From contig NC_059296.1 in NCBI RefSeq assembly GCF_017591435.1, positions 7,306,938-7,370,937 of the forward strand: a DNA stretch of 64,000 nt, in the 5' to 3' direction. Under the pieces are notes generated by a model. The model was given only the letters and a program-made list of their open reading frames with translations. It made no database searches and was not told where the DNA came from. The position numbers were made by a program, and so were the translations under genes. Every line of letters starts with the position of its first letter. The first letter of the stretch is position 1. This document shows positions 16,950 through 36,293 of the stretch, in pieces. Origin of the DNA: Portunus trituberculatus (taxonomy: Eukaryota; Arthropoda; Malacostraca; Decapoda; Portunidae).

Positions 16950-19130
16950 AAAAAAATCAATCAATCAATCAAGCTCTTGATCCAGCACACATGAGGCACC
17001 AACCTTACCAACTGAGACATGTGATCACTGATGGCTCACACAAATTTTGTTGGCCTTGTCTGCTGTATCACCTGATGGCTTCTCATCAAGCAACATGTGC
17101 AGCTTGTCTGTCAAATGTTAAAGAATAAATAACAATATTTAACCATACAAGAAAGAAGACTTTGAAAGAAAGTGTAGACCAAGATTGTAATTCAGTAATG
17201 CTGGTATGAAAATAGCATTGTTTAAGCATAATGATGGACAACCAAAAATCATATTTGATGATTATGCTTCAAAAGTCCATCACCTTTTAGTTGCGAATTC
17301 CACTGCTACATCACACTGAAACTGACAGATGGCATTGGTGTGCTATGTTCTCTTCCATCTTGCTGTCAAACATATTTGTCATAATTTCCCCTCACCCAAT
17401 GGCAACATTTAGGAGATTCCTAACCAGGATAACAGAAGCCAACTGCAGGATAACCAACTACCACCCAGAGACCAGAGAAGACAACACAAAATGCCAGGCA
17501 GAAACGCCTTATTTCTAGTTGTTAAAATTAGACAAAATCATTTACATAAGTATATAAAAATATGTATTTATCATTTCCATGATTAAAATGCAAAAGATAG
17601 TTATTGTAAAAGCAAAGAGAAACTGCAAGCATGATAACTATGCATCTCATGAATAATAGGTAGCCCAGGGGCCTTTTTCACTTATACGAGTATAAGACAT
17701 CATCATGCCAGATAATGGCTGCATGAACTGGAAGACATGGTGGCTGACACAACAAGCCCCAACCACAATAGGTCTTTGTGTACAAGATGTACAATATCAT
17801 TTTAAGCTAATAATCCATATTGTATAAATCATTAAGCTTGTTTTTTATTCATTCATATAAAACTCCTTTATTGCAAAAAGTAGTATGCATAACTTTGCTT
17901 TTTAAAACCTCCCCACTCCTTTTTTGGATAGCATTTTCTCTTCCTTCTCTTATCTCCCTTATCAACATCCTACCAAATACCTTTCCTACCACATTCATCA
18001 AACTTATACCACTTTACTTTGCATATTCTTGTCATTTGCCTACATAAAGACGCTATTCCAAGCTGCTTTGAATTTCACATGTTCGACAAAGTGCTTGATC
18101 AAGTATGATTTTGGAACCCTGACTGGAAATGCACTTGTGTGGTAAATCCACAGCTACTGAAAAATTTGAGAAAAATATTAGCCAATCAAGTGGTTTTCTA
18201 TTTGGAAGTGAAGGCTGACTGTCCGCCATGATGCAGTTCTCAATCATTCTCTTGCCATGTTACGCTGTGAAGGATGTTAATTCACTTATTGTGGTGGTAA
18301 AGCAACATTAAATAAAAAAGACACAGCATAACACGTTTTAAATCACACAGTGTTATTCCAAGTATTGTGAAGTGTCTCATGTGTTAACCAGAGTGTAATT
18401 TTCATGAAAACGTGTTTGGCAGTGCGCTAAAACTTCCGAGTTATATACACAAAGAAGTGGCGATATAGCGATTACAGTGCAATTCATCTTAAGAGTTAGG
18501 TTAGTGTCAATTGGATCCCCTGAGGAGACCCAGGTTAGATTAATATCCTTCTGGGGAGGTAGGCCAGGTTAGATTAGCATCCCTCAGAGGGGTTATCAAG
18601 GCTGCAGCCCCAAGCTAGGGTTTCTGGATGAAATATGATGCTGTTTTGTTTGTAAATCATACACATATCTGGGGATTTTTTTCTTAGATAGCCACGGGAA
18701 AATCTCTAACTGTGCTTATGATTTTTAAGCTACAACTATCACTAAATTTCTCCAAATCGTCTCCCTTGACCTAAAAACCCCGCATTCCCACGTGCTCACG
18801 CTTGAAGGGAGATAGTGAGGATTATGGTGCGATTAAAAATATACTTATAATTCTTGCCCCATTTAATAATCATAAAGAACATTTTCGAGCATGGACTTCA
18901 TTACCTTATGGTCCTGAATGCACCCAAAACGACATTTTCAGACTTATTAATGTAGAGCATGCCTAAGTCTGCCAGGTACGAATTACAACATTCATTCTCT
19001 TAACAGCCACTAATTCTGCCTCCTGAACTCTCTATAAACACATGAACAATGACCTCTGCTACTTACCATATGACAAAAAAAGTAAGACGAAATTTCAGCC
19101 ACGCACGAACTTCCTGACATAACAACACAC
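16950..19130. other. Unassigned region; possible upstream exon/promoter area
   Basis: An (ATCA)n motif at 16956-16971 resembles a retroposon tail. A reverse-strand ATG at 18229 opens 'MADSQPSLPNRKPLDWLIFF'; it could be a first exon but no fitting donor was found. 18485-18620 carries 'aggttagattaatatcc' type repeats like those at 53.2 kb. No confident gene was seen, although the missing first exon of TRPT1 should be here or nearby. Confidence 0.3.
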
Positions 19131-19229
19131 TGCTGGTGTTGGTTCACTCTTTACAACGGGGACGCAACACAAACAATATTTTAATAGTTGAAAAAAAAAA
19201 AAAAACAAGACTGAATAAGCAGTGTACTA

Positions 19230-19231
<2 letters not shown>

Positions 19232-19279
<48 letters not shown>
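19232..19279. repeat. (GA)n microsatellite
   Basis: About 24 GA units. Confidence 0.97.
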
Positions 19280-19280
<1 letters not shown>

Positions 19281-19438
19281 CAGTGCACAAAACAATAGAA
19301 GCAAGGAATGGACGACCTAAGAAGCGTGAAATAGCAGTCATAAAAAACTAATAATTTGATAAAATAAATTAATAAATAAGTGAATAAAATGAAATAGGAA
19401 TGCATGGGCTTCTGTTCTAAACACACACACACACACAC

Positions 19439-19718
19439 CGCGTAGTGTAGTGGTTAGCACGCTCGACTCACACTCGAGAGGGTCCGGGTTCGAGTCCCGG
19501 AGGCGGCGAGGCAAATGGGCAAGCCTCTTAACGCCCCTGTTAACCTAGCAGTAAATAGGTACGGGATGTAACTCGAGGGGTTGTGGCCTCGCTTTCCCGG
19601 TGTGTGGAGTGTGTTGTGGTCTCAGTCCTATCCGAAGATCGGTCTATGAGCTCTGAGCTCGCTCCGTAATGGGGAAGACTGGCTGGGTGACCAGCAGACG
19701 ACCGAGGTGAATTACACA
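19439..19718 (+). mobile_element. tRNA-derived SINE, copy 1 (full head)
   Basis: The head folds like a tRNA: A-box-like 'TAGTGTAGTGGTTAGCAC', anticodon arm CTCGA-CTCACAC-TCGAG with a 7-base loop and CAC (Val-type) anticodon, and B box GGGTTCGAGTCCC. A ~200-bp non-tRNA body follows ('ctgagctcgctccgtaatgg'...'accagcagacgaccgaggtgaattacac'). It starts directly in an (AC)n run and is followed by LINE-A text. Three other copies (minus 21287-21582, minus 35547-35720, plus 58608-58788) share the body. It is a Pol III retroposon, not a tRNA gene, since no acceptor stem closes the head. Confidence 0.88.
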
Positions 19719-19719
19719 A

Positions 19720-20880
19720 AGAAGGACTGCTGGAGAGCAGGCATGGGGGGATACGGTATACCTGGACATGATAAAAGGATTTTGATAAAGTCCCTCACGA
19801 CAGACTACTTTGGAAGTTATTGAGCATAGGAGGACTGAGAGGAACATTGTTATATTGGATAAGGGATTACTAGAAGGACAGAGAGATGAGAATTACGATC
19901 AGAGATATATATTCATCTTGGGGTAAAGTAAGAAGTAGAGTGCCACAAGGGTCAGTGTTAGCCCCCATTATGTTCCAGGTATAAGTAAATGACATACAAA
20001 ATGGGATAACCTGCTATATTAGTTTGTTTTGGTGATGATGCTAAATTGCTAAGAGCTATCAAAACTCGAGAGGACTGCTGCTGCAAGAATATATAAACAA
20101 AATCTACGAGTGGAGTAAGAAGTGGAATTTAGAGTTCAATGCCAAGAAATGTCACGTAATGGAATTGGAAAAAATTAAGAGAAGACCGGTATGGAACTAT
20201 CTGATGGGAGAGGCACAAATAATGAAGACTAAAAAGGATAAAGATCTGGGAGTGATTATACAGGAAAATCTGAACCTCAAAAAACACGTAAGATATTTGA
20301 ATTAGCATATAAAATGTTGACTAATATTAGAATGGCATTTCAATTCATAGACAAAGATATGATGAAAAAAGTTATTACGAGCATAATACGTCCAAAGCTG
20401 GAATATGCAGCAGTAGTGTGGTCACCGAGCTCTAAGAAAAAGATATAAGAAGATTAGAACGGATTCAGAAAATTGCCACAAAGATGGTGCCGGAACTAAA
20501 GGATCTAACATATGAAAAAAGGCCAAAGGAAATGGGACTGTCAACCTTACAAGATATAAGAGAACGAGGAGACCTAATAACTTTGTATGAAATAGTAAAT
20601 AGCATTGAAAAAAATAGACAAGGAAGACCTGGTGGTGATAACAGAAGAAACTAAAAGGACAAGAGGGTCAACATGTAAAGTAGATTAGGAGGAGGCAGTG
20701 TGTGAAGGATGTTGGAAAACAGTTTTCCACATTGAACGGTGGAAAAGTGGAATGCATTGAGTTATAAAGTTGTTACAGCACATAATGTGCATAACTTTAG
20801 AGAAAAATTGGATAAATGGAGACATGGAGACAGGACACTATGAGCCCCGCTCGAACCCTGTACCATACAACTAGGTAAAT
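19720..20880 (+). mobile_element. LINE-A copy 2, 5'-truncated, intact 3' end
   Basis: Sense-strand pieces 'KDFDKVPHDRLLWKLLSIGG', 'YWIRDY', 'VPQGSVLAPIMFQV' and 'FGDDAKLL' (the catalytic YADD-type box), then 'KLEYAAVVWSPSSKK', belong to a reverse transcriptase with frameshifts. The 3' end reads 'accatacaactaggtaaatacacacac' and merges into a (CA)n run at 20881. The same family is found at 20909-21235, reverse 61046-62683 and reverse 62757-62920. Confidence 0.85.

Positions 20881-20908
<28 letters not shown>
20881..20908. repeat. (CA)n at LINE-A 3' end
   Basis: About 14 CA units continuing the LINE-A terminal 'aaataca'. Confidence 0.95.
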
Positions 20909-20911
<3 letters not shown>

Positions 20912-21240
20912 TAACGATGTACAAGTTAGTAAACCGTATGGAAAAGATAGATAGACAAGACCAGCACTGACGGAGGATGGAGATCTGATAGACGAACAAG
21001 AGGACATTCCATGAAGATCATAAAAAGTCAGTGTCTGAGTAACATAAGAAGTTCACCTTTTCACATTAGACGGTGGGCATCTCTGGAATGGATTAAGGGA
21101 GAAAACTGTAACAGCAGAAAGTGTGCACAAATTTAAGGAAAAATTGAATAAATGTAGATATGGAGACAGGTCATTATGAGTTCTGCTCAAACCCAGTAAT
21201 AAACAACTAGGTAAATACTAAATAGTAAATACACATACAC
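20909..21240 (+). mobile_element. LINE-A copy 3, 3' fragment
   Basis: 'acaagttagtaaaccgtatgg', 'agaagttcaccttttcacatt' and 'aaacaactaggtaaatact' match the last ~330 bases of LINE-A copy 2. The 3' end again stops in 'aaatacacatacacat'. Confidence 0.8.
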
Positions 21241-21286
21241 ATGCTAGATTAGCCGCGTTTTCGTGTGTGTGTGTGTGTGTGTGTGT

Positions 21287-21582
21287 AATTCACTGTTTGA
21301 TCTGCTGCAGTCTCTGACGAGATAGCCAGACGTTACCCTACGGAACGAACTCAGAGCTCATTATTTTCGATCTTGGGATAGGCCTGAGACCAGGCACACA
21401 CCACACACCGGGACAACAAGGTCACAACTCCTCGATTTACGTCCCGTACCTACTCACTGCTAGGTGAACAGGGGCTACACGTGAAAGGAGACACACCTAA
21501 ATATCTCCACCCGGCCGGGAAAACGAACCCCGGTCCTCTGGCTTGTGAAGCCAGCGCTCTAACCACTGAGCTACCGGGCCGG
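21287..21582 (-). mobile_element. tRNA-derived SINE, copy 2
   Basis: Reverse strand head 'GGTAGCTCAGTGGTTAGAGC' with anticodon arm CTGGC-TTCACAA-GCCAG (CAC, Val-type, T33 present) and a degenerate B box 'GGTTCGTTTTCC'. The body matches copy 1 and the 3' end is 'gtgaattacacacac'. It is bounded by (GT)n at both ends (21266-21286 and 21583-21609). A tRNA gene is unlikely because the body continues past the B box. Confidence 0.85.
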
Positions 21583-23593
21583 GTGTGTGTGTGTGTGTGT
21601 GTGTGTGTGAGTTTTGTTGTTAATAAGGCAGAAATATAGTTAATCTGTCACTAAAACCAACAAGAAAAAAAAGATAAAGACCTGTACAACTTCACCTCTA
21701 CCGCCTTTTGAATGTAGGCAGCAAAACTGCGACGCAGAAATGTTTCAGATAATGTTCCTAAAATAAACAATAGAAGACGCAGTAGTCATTGTGACATATA
21801 TGAAGACCATGCAGAGAGGGCAAATATGATCGGCCTGCAAGAATACATGTCACAGGAGAGAAGGGGTAGTTAGAGGAATCTGTAGCCACTTTGCAAGGGC
21901 TATATGGAAATAGGGAAAATAGGGGAAGAGGTGTAGTGATAGCAACATTTCTTTCATCTTGTAAAATCTTCAAGCTACCTAGTGATGCTCAGTGTGGGTG
22001 AGTGAGCGAGCACCTGTATAATGTGTAGCGGGATAGAGCGTGCACATGTTGTTATATGATAGCTTGCGCTCTCTCCAGCTGCACATACAGGCGTTGAAAC
22101 CCATAATAACTCAATCCACCTCTTTGTGCCCTACTTATGCCTTCCAAAATGTTAGGAATGTTAGGCAGTGTGAGAGGTGTTGCATTAAGCGTCATCGTGA
22201 TTCCTGCAGTGATTAGCTGGTAGCATAAACGTTACTGATAAAAAAAAGGCCAAACCTTCTATAAATCAGACTGATTAGTTGAGTATAACCGTTAAAAAGT
22301 TATGGGTGAATCCGGTGAAGGCCCTGGCAGAATTACAGGTAACCCGAGCCAGGAACGGCATAGGCCTTGTCCTGGCAACTTGCAGAGTCGTTCAGACCGG
22401 ATGAGGAGAAAGTAAGGACGAGCGAAGCCAGCCAGCGGGTCAAAAGGTAATAAAGAGCCTGCAGATATAATGCCACGTCTCCCTTCATTACTACCTTTCA
22501 GGACCCATTATTCCCACCACCAAGTAGCTTTAGCCTTCATCATCATCTCTTACATCGTCCTTCATATGAAGTCCAAGATCGCACGTTACTACACATCACC
22601 CAGCTCACCCACCTCAAAGCCGTTCACCACCCCTGATTCGCTCCTCCGTCTTCATCACCATGCACGTATTACCCTGCATTCCTATAAACATCACCACTCA
22701 CCACACCTTGCAGTCTTGTCGCCATTTATCCATCACCACCAACACCACTCAGTCAGCTCGACATACCCACTGTACCCACCACGCCTCATCACCACTCATC
22801 ACCATCCATTAATACCCGCCATCACCCATCACGAGGCTGGCGTAACATTAAGTCACTGGAGGTCACCAGCAATAAATGTCTCGCCTTTATGAATCCTTGC
22901 CGTTGATAAAAGCGATAACAAAGCAAGCCACTGAGTACTGTGCCCGGTTTTACAAGGGCCCTCACACTCTCTACTTATTGCGTGGTTACAGGGTGTGCGT
23001 TTGTTTGTTCCTCCTACAACTGACCCACTGACAAGACTATTAGGTGAGTTACCGTCATCAAGGCTCCAAAAACACCCATTGCTCATAAGCTACTTCACGA
23101 TCGCAGATTTTGAACTAGAATAATGAACTGAAATAACTTTTGGTAAGTGCAGCTTATAAAACAGCGATGAAAAGAATGGTACTTTTTTGGGAGGTGATTC
23201 TGTGTAAAAATACCTATTCATCTGATTTTATCACACCAATTAAAAAAATGAAATTGGTTAAGAAAGAAAATCATGACGAACAGGAAAAGCTCTTGCTGAC
23301 TCAGGTGTTCCTGCATTGCCATTCAGTCTTGTTCATTTTGTTCATTAACTTATTTGTTCCATTTGTGCTTCATGTAAGTTATTTCTATCGTTATTGTATT
23401 TCACTTACCCACTTATTTATTTATGTATTAGTTTTATGTATTTACTTTCATTCTTCATGTATTTGTTTATTTATTAATTTTTCTATTTACCTAAATTATT
23501 CATTTTTACTATTTTTTCTCTATCATTATTTTTTTCTTGCATAATGTACTAAAGCAAGCGATGATGATGATAATGATGATGATGATGATGATA

Positions 23594-23625
<32 letters not shown>

Positions 23626-25376
23626 AGTGATGAAAATTTAAATTACTCTAATGACCTTAGTGCTATGGTACTAGGGAGGTTTAGTAAACCTTATTACCTT
23701 GCATGAGACAGAGAGACAAGCAGACAGACGGGTAGGTTTAGCGTCACAGTAAAAGTGACATGTAGTATCAATAGTGAATGAAAGTAACAACATAGGTATA
23801 ATTTTTTATAATGTGAGTGGTGAGGAGTGGTTCAAGTAAATGTCAAGCGTGTCCCCAGAAATACTACTGTTAGGCTCTCAAGCTCCACATCGTCCTTGGA
23901 ACATTGTAAAACCACAAATCCACCTTGATTATCGAGATTGACGCTCATCCCGCTGAGTCCTGCCACTGCCGCACAATTGTAAAAAATCACAGAAGCAGTC
24001 ACCTTTGAGAGGCCGATCGAAGGAACTGCGTGTTTTCCTCTGTATTATTTGCAAGGATGTCTTAAACACAAGACTTTATAATTGTTGTAGGCGATTCATG
24101 GTTTACTCTGGATTAAATATTTTCATTGCAATAGTCATCTTTGGTAACAGTAATCGACAAAGTGATTAATTACTTTCAGAGTAAGTGAACATGATGAAAC
24201 TGTCAGTTGGTCATAATTTAGGTTAAATGACTCTGTTGTGTTTTTCTTATATGGAGGGGAAAGATAGTGGGGGAACATGCTAATCTTTAAAATAGTGATA
24301 TCATAAATACACTTGATAAAATATATTGCTCAAGGGGAAGTGACTCAAACTTTCATGGATCTTACTTATTTACTTATCTACATATTTATTCATGCATTCA
24401 TTTATTAACATTATTCACTATCATTATCATTATTATTACTGAACGAGGGTGGGGCGTGTTAAAAGACAGAGAACTGCACGTATATATAGTCGGTTCTTAA
24501 CAAGAGTGGTAAGGTGCGCAGCTGACGATTACATAATTTGAGACAACGTGACTCCTCCCCCTTTCCGTCAGTTTCCGCTGAAGTAACAAGTGACGTTGAT
24601 TTTTCCGTGCATTCGGGCAGCAGCTGCAGTAGTCATGCTACCACCATAATAAAAACAAAAAGTGCACGTAGAGCAGTCAAGTAAAAATGTTGCCTCACCA
24701 TCATGCAGCATTCGTTGTTGAGAGAAAGTGCATGTGGGAAAGACTGGAAGAGTTACTGAAGGCTACACTAAGGGAAAACTATTTACAATATCCTGTCCCA
24801 GTAAGAAATCAGGAAAAAAAAAAAAAAATTAAGACGTGTTCTTTTCTCCTCCGATCACTTCAAACGATGTATTCAACTAGAACATAGAGCCTATGAGCAT
24901 CCTCACTTCCAGCACAGGCACTCTATTACTCACTTTTTCGTCGGGCGTGAGGTGTAACACTGCAGTCACACTCAACTGCCTCCGCGCCAGACCACAGCCC
25001 TTTATTCCCAGACATACAGACCAAGTCACGTCATTCCCAGCAATGCAAAAAGTTATTGTTTCTGTTGTGACATTTTTCGGAATATTGCTGGGTCATCATC
25101 AGCCCATAGCAGAGCGGCCACGCACCGCCACTTAAGTGTCACCTCCGTCGCCTCCGTGCATAAAGAGTGACAAATTATACAGCTTTGATAGGAATTTCCG
25201 GCCACTAGAAGAACTGGTCTCCTAATCAACAGAAACTTATTAGTGCTATCTAAGCACTCTAAGACCATGAAGATACTATGCATTATATTTACCTATTTAT
25301 TACTTCTTAACAGCAACTGTGGCTTGGGAAGAAGTGATTTGTGAAGAGTGGGCTCTAATTTACATTTCACAGACAA

Positions 25377-25379
<3 letters not shown>

Positions 25380-25455
<76 letters not shown>
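25380..25455. repeat. (CT)n microsatellite
   Basis: About 38 CT units. Confidence 0.97.
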
Positions 25456-25458
<3 letters not shown>

Positions 25459-26459
25459 CTATATCAGTATATGTATCAAGCTTATATCTTCATTGTCATT
25501 TCCTATTCACACAATTCATATCTTATTTTTAGATCAATATTTCAGTCCATAAACACTTGTTTATATTTATTTTGTACGAACACATTTACATTTAAGTTTC
25601 ACGCATTCACCCAGACACAGTGAGAGTGAGAGGGTGAAAATACCCGAGGAACTTGAATCTCCGAGCATCATAAAGGTTAACGTACTGTATAGAGGAAAAC
25701 TTTCCCTCTAACCCTTTTCCTTGAACTTTACTATTTTCATTTTGTGTGTTTGATCGAATATAGCCATACTACATGAACACACGGCCATCGAGGGAAGGTG
25801 GTGATGGTGGTTTTTAGAAGCAATGTTCAGTGAAGGGGAGTGAATACAGCAGAGGCGAGGTGGGTGGGGCACGGTAAGTATAAATAGATCGAGAGCAGGA
25901 ATAAGGTCACTTGGAGGGGCCTGCTGGTATTCTTTCGTGTCCAGATGTTAAAAGTTAGATTTGCTCTCATGCGCTTTTAATGAACTGCGGCGTCTGATTA
26001 TACCTCAGTGTATTTCATAAAGGTAAAACTTTGAATATTACAACTATGTTTCTTAACAGTTTACAGAATTGTCTATCTTTCATCGTATTGCCATAACTCA
26101 TGTGCTACAATGACAAATATTTCTGGGTCACACACATAAAAGAAAAAAAAAAAAAAAGAAACCTCGTCAGCAGCAACCACTTGAACAAACGGCGATCCAG
26201 ATTCTAAACACTATTCTTCTTTATAATGGATTACAACGAGACCTGCAAACTCTGATCGGGAAAGTAGGAGAAAAGTTATCTTTGTTTTCAAAGCTTGACC
26301 CAACCATTCCTGTTCACCTCTGAGCTTCCCAGAAAGTGACGTAACACCGTGTCCTGGGCCAAGACCGCACTGTAGAAGCAGCAACAGCAACCAGACAGGA
26401 GCGGCTCATTCCACTCCCTCTCACCCATTCACTAAACATTTACCTAGATGTCATGGACG

Positions 26460-26461
<2 letters not shown>

Positions 26462-26508
<47 letters not shown>

Positions 26509-26523
26509 CACACACACACACAC
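26462..26523. repeat. (CA)n microsatellite
   Basis: CA repeat with two single-base interruptions near the end. Confidence 0.95.
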
Positions 26524-26760
26524 GAATGAAAAATATAAAGTATCATTAAATTGAATTACTATCAAATTAATGTAATTGATTAATAGCTAAGCAAGACTAT
26601 GGTTAGTTTGTCCATTAGTGAGAGTGAAGGCACACACTTTCGCTGTATTCCATATCTGGCGTGACCAGTAATTCTGAATAAAAGGAGCACAGCCTGGGAG
26701 ATACAATATGTAAGCAACGCAGAGGAAATAACATCACTTCCTGCCGATCATTCCACCTTC

Positions 26761-26762
<2 letters not shown>

Positions 26763-26819
<57 letters not shown>
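26763..26819. repeat. (CT)n microsatellite
   Basis: About 28 CT units. Confidence 0.97.
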
Positions 26820-26821
<2 letters not shown>

Positions 26822-27761
26822 TAATCAATTCTTTATGTTATCATACATTTTAGTTAACTTTAGTGTAAGTATATTCATTTACATCTAGAAACCAAACTTT
26901 GAGAAAACTTCGTGACTGGTCATGCTTTCCCTGACCTCCGCGATGAGCCAGTGGCGTGCAGGTGTGCCATGCTTCTCGAAGGAGGATGTATCACAAAATA
27001 TAAACATTTCTAGTGTTGTTTGCAAGGCGCCACTTTGATGTATGTGGGTATTGCTGCAAAGGACAGGCAATAGGGCTCTGTAGATTAGAAGTAAAGGCTG
27101 ATATATCAGGAATGGGTCCGAATGATGAACCTTATTACCTACACTCCTGTGCTAGCTTCGCTCTTGAAATGGCGAGATAGGTCTGACAAATACCTGCCGT
27201 AGTTTCTCATTTTATATAGTATTCTTTTCAATATAGGAAGGGAGAGACATCTGTAAAAATCCGCGATCCTTCACTATTTTACATTTTTGTCATCAGCCTC
27301 CATGACTAGTGCGGGTGTAAAACCTCTCCCATTGGTCAGGGAATGGGTAAGTCACGCACATACCGCCAGACTGGCTGAGAGCGCCTTGGCGGCCTTCTTT
27401 CTCATTCCTTATTTCGAATGGAGGCAGCACTGGTTCTACTCAGTTGTCTTATTAACTCTAGTTGTTGGGACTGCTATGGGGCGTCCCAGTGCTATCTTTC
27501 TTATATGTCTCTCATCTGCCGATTGCTACACTGGCGGTACTCAAACAAAAGTATGGTATCCGATGATTGCTGTTTTAGTTTTCCGTTTGAGATTATCATT
27601 ATCTCACCTTCTGGACATAAAGTGAGTAATTTTTCAGTATTGTTGTGCTCCCTAAATGCACAACACAGGGCCCACAATTACCGCTATAAAATGATGACTG
27701 ATATTGACAGTGACAGTCTCAGGATGGATGGCTATTTTGAGATAAAGAACAGTAGTCTATG

Positions 27762-27808
<47 letters not shown>

Positions 27809-28387
27809 TGTACGTGCGCGCGTGCGCGAGCAGACCGTCATCCCATGGGGCTGGTGTGGGCCTTACGCCATGCAGGCGCCCACAAGCGGTGTCTAGGGAG
27901 ATCACCTACATAATAACACGATTATAAAGGCAATCCCACGTCCACTAATCAGGGATCCTTCGCTCAGACAGTCTTCGAGTAATTACTGTAGGTCCCAAGG
28001 GTAATAGAGCGACGCAGTATTATGGTGCACATAACCAATTGTCTGGTCTTATGTAGGTTATCAGGGAAATCGCCGCCACTCTTATAAGGTACGGCTGAAC
28101 AAGACCCGAGATGGAAATAAAAAGGTGAATCTCAGTCTTGCAGCTCTGGAAGGAAGTTGCCTCCACTTCAAAGATGGTTGTGTAGCGGCAGCTGGCAACT
28201 GCACCAGTTGAAGCGGGAGGAGGCTGAGAAGAGTTGGGACAGCGGGACTGAGCGGGCCGGGCACATTGGTCACGTTTAAGGTGTGCGGTGTGCGGCTCCT
28301 GAAGACACGGGCAGTAGTACCGGAGGCTGGCCCAGTGAAAAAGACAATCGCTGCCTCCAGGAGAGCGACACTTCAGTAGCTGGCACC

Positions 28388-34369
<5,982 letters not shown>

Positions 34370-34645
34370 GCTGTGAGCACGTGACCACCCACCTCAACCA
34401 AAGGTGACTGCCGCCAAGCTTTAGGAACGAGGGATGCAGCACGAGGAACGGGAAGCCGGTGACACTGGCGGTGGGTGCTGCAGTCTAGAACCATTGTATA
34501 TATAGATTTTCATTGTGTGATCATGTAAATTATCTCCATAGTAAATCAATATTCTTTGATTTTCTTTTCTTACATGCTCTTTTTACTGTATACTGCTACC
34601 CACTGTGTGGTGGAGCGTGGATCCTAATCAAGGTGTTTATGGTGA

Positions 34646-34703
<58 letters not shown>

Positions 34704-35001
34704 CATAATTTACATATGTGGGCAACAAAAAGAATGTCAAGGGACAGATCATTAAGGTTCGCTCCGATATGCCATGACGGAATGACAGTATTAGCTGACA
34801 ATGAGCATTGTTATCAGGCTGCAATCTTGGCCCGCATTTATCTTCACATCATTCTCATATAGATACTGTAACGAAGAGAGCGTCTATTGTCCGGCAGTGA
34901 AATATTGCTTTTAGTCTTATTAAAAACCCATCAACGTAATCTCGACGTCGGAAAAAATACCACTCCGGCAGCCATCAAGATGACGTAATCACGGTGGCAG
35001 G

Positions 35002-35042
<41 letters not shown>

Positions 35043-35395
35043 AGTGTGAAATAATTGAAGGAGAAGAAAAAAGAAGAAGAGTAGATGCACACACATCATA
35101 GATGCCGACACAAGCATCTGAGGATAAAAAGCCTCCCTGTGATAGAGTCAAACTAGCAGACTTAGAAAGTAGAGAACGAACACGATCAACGAGTTGTGGA
35201 GAATAATCTTTCTAATGACACGAAAAAAGGAAGATTCCAACGTCCAACATTATTTATTCATCATGAAAATGCGTTGCGACTGAGCGGAGGAAAAGTGACA
35301 GTCTTCCCAAGGGTGACTGAGGGAAGAAGTGAAAGAATGAAGAGTGGGACCAAGAAACTTAGAGTCATGGGTTTAGTGTTCGGGAATACAACTGG

Positions 35396-35452
<57 letters not shown>

Positions 35453-35546
35453 TTATTTGATTAATTCATTGCGCCGTAGCGTCAGGCAAATGTACAACAG
35501 GTGGCCCATGAGTCACAAAACACACACACACACACACACACACACA

Positions 35547-35719
35547 TTACGGAGCGAGCTCAGAGCTCATAGACTGATTTACGGGTAGGACTGAGACCAC
35601 ACCATACTCCACACACCGGGAAAGAGAGGCCACAACTCGGATTACATCCTGTACCTACTTGCTTTTAAGTGAACAGGGGCTACCCATTAAGAAGCTCACC
35701 CATTTACCTCGCCGCGCCC

Positions 35720-35720
<1 letters not shown>
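35547..35720 (-). mobile_element. tRNA-derived SINE, copy 3 (head-truncated)
   Basis: On the reverse strand 'cgcggcgaggtaaatgggtg' to 'tgagctctgagctcgctccg' matches the body of copy 1; only the end of the tRNA-like head remains. It is flanked by (CA)n at 35520-35546 and (GT)n at 35721-35750. Confidence 0.82.
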
Positions 35721-35754
<34 letters not shown>

Positions 35755-36211
35755 TGCAGTTTATATCTAATGCAGTACTGTATATACAAGGTAATAGGTT
35801 AAAAGTAATACATCCTATTGTATATGTATTCTTTTCATGAACCATCGTCAACCTGTTCCATGTCACCGCTTTGGTTAAATTAATGAGTCCAGTGTTACTA
35901 TGACACACTGGCTCACTGGCTCTTGGTGGTGGATAGTGATGCTGTTGCACCATCTTCATTTTTACAAATGTAACAATATCAAGTTTTGCAATAAGGAGGG
36001 TTGAAAGTGTTATCTTTATACTTCTTTATTTGTAGCTAGTAATCTATTAATTTTCTTGCTTATTCTACAGTTAAGTCGAATTTGTAAGATGTTAGATTGT
36101 ATTCAAGACACTTCCTTTAATAATACCATCTTTATTCAAGATTCAGTCAGCGATGCAAAGAGGGAACTGTTCGAAGAAACGAACTGCTAAGCTGTGGCAA
36201 GAGTTGCTTCC

Positions 36212-36212
<1 letters not shown>

Positions 36213-36291
<79 letters not shown>
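36213..36291. repeat. (GA)n microsatellite
   Basis: About 39 GA units. Confidence 0.97.

Positions 36292-36293
<2 letters not shown>

Larger units (their letters stand above)
21610..28220. other. Unassigned region upstream of the carbonic anhydrase gene
   Basis: It holds a (GAT)n-like run (23558-23628), (CT)n at 25380-25455 and 26763-26819, (CA)n at 26462-26523 and (GT)n at 27762-27806. A TATA-like 'gtatatatagtcgg' sits at 24479. Open stretches at 22470-22892 (His/Ser/Thr/Pro-rich) and 27287-27625 (hydrophobic, not ATG-started) have no splice context or family resemblance and are not called genes. Confidence 0.4.

Noticed and set aside
18053..18247. First exon of TRPT1 on the reverse strand
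   Set aside because: The ATG context is good, but no donor in the required phase was found, so it is kept only as a possibility in the spacer entry.
19441..19505. A genuine tRNA-Val (CAC) gene
   Set aside because: The A and B boxes and anticodon arm are there, but no acceptor stem closes the head and the transcript would run into a shared ~200-bp SINE body.
21510..21582. A second tRNA-Val gene on the reverse strand
   Set aside because: It has a degenerate B box and the same downstream SINE body, so it is a SINE head.
22470..22892. 140-residue His/Ser/Pro-rich open frame
   Set aside because: Compositionally driven by 'cacc/catcac' text, with no splice context and no family resemblance.
23558..23628. 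CRISPR-like or minisatellite array
   Set aside because: Simple GAT/AATGAT trinucleotide repeat with no unique spacers.
27287..27625. 112-residue hydrophobic open frame upstream of the carbonic anhydrase gene
   Set aside because: It has no ATG at the stated start, no recognisable domain, and an overlapping frame of similar length; probably chance.
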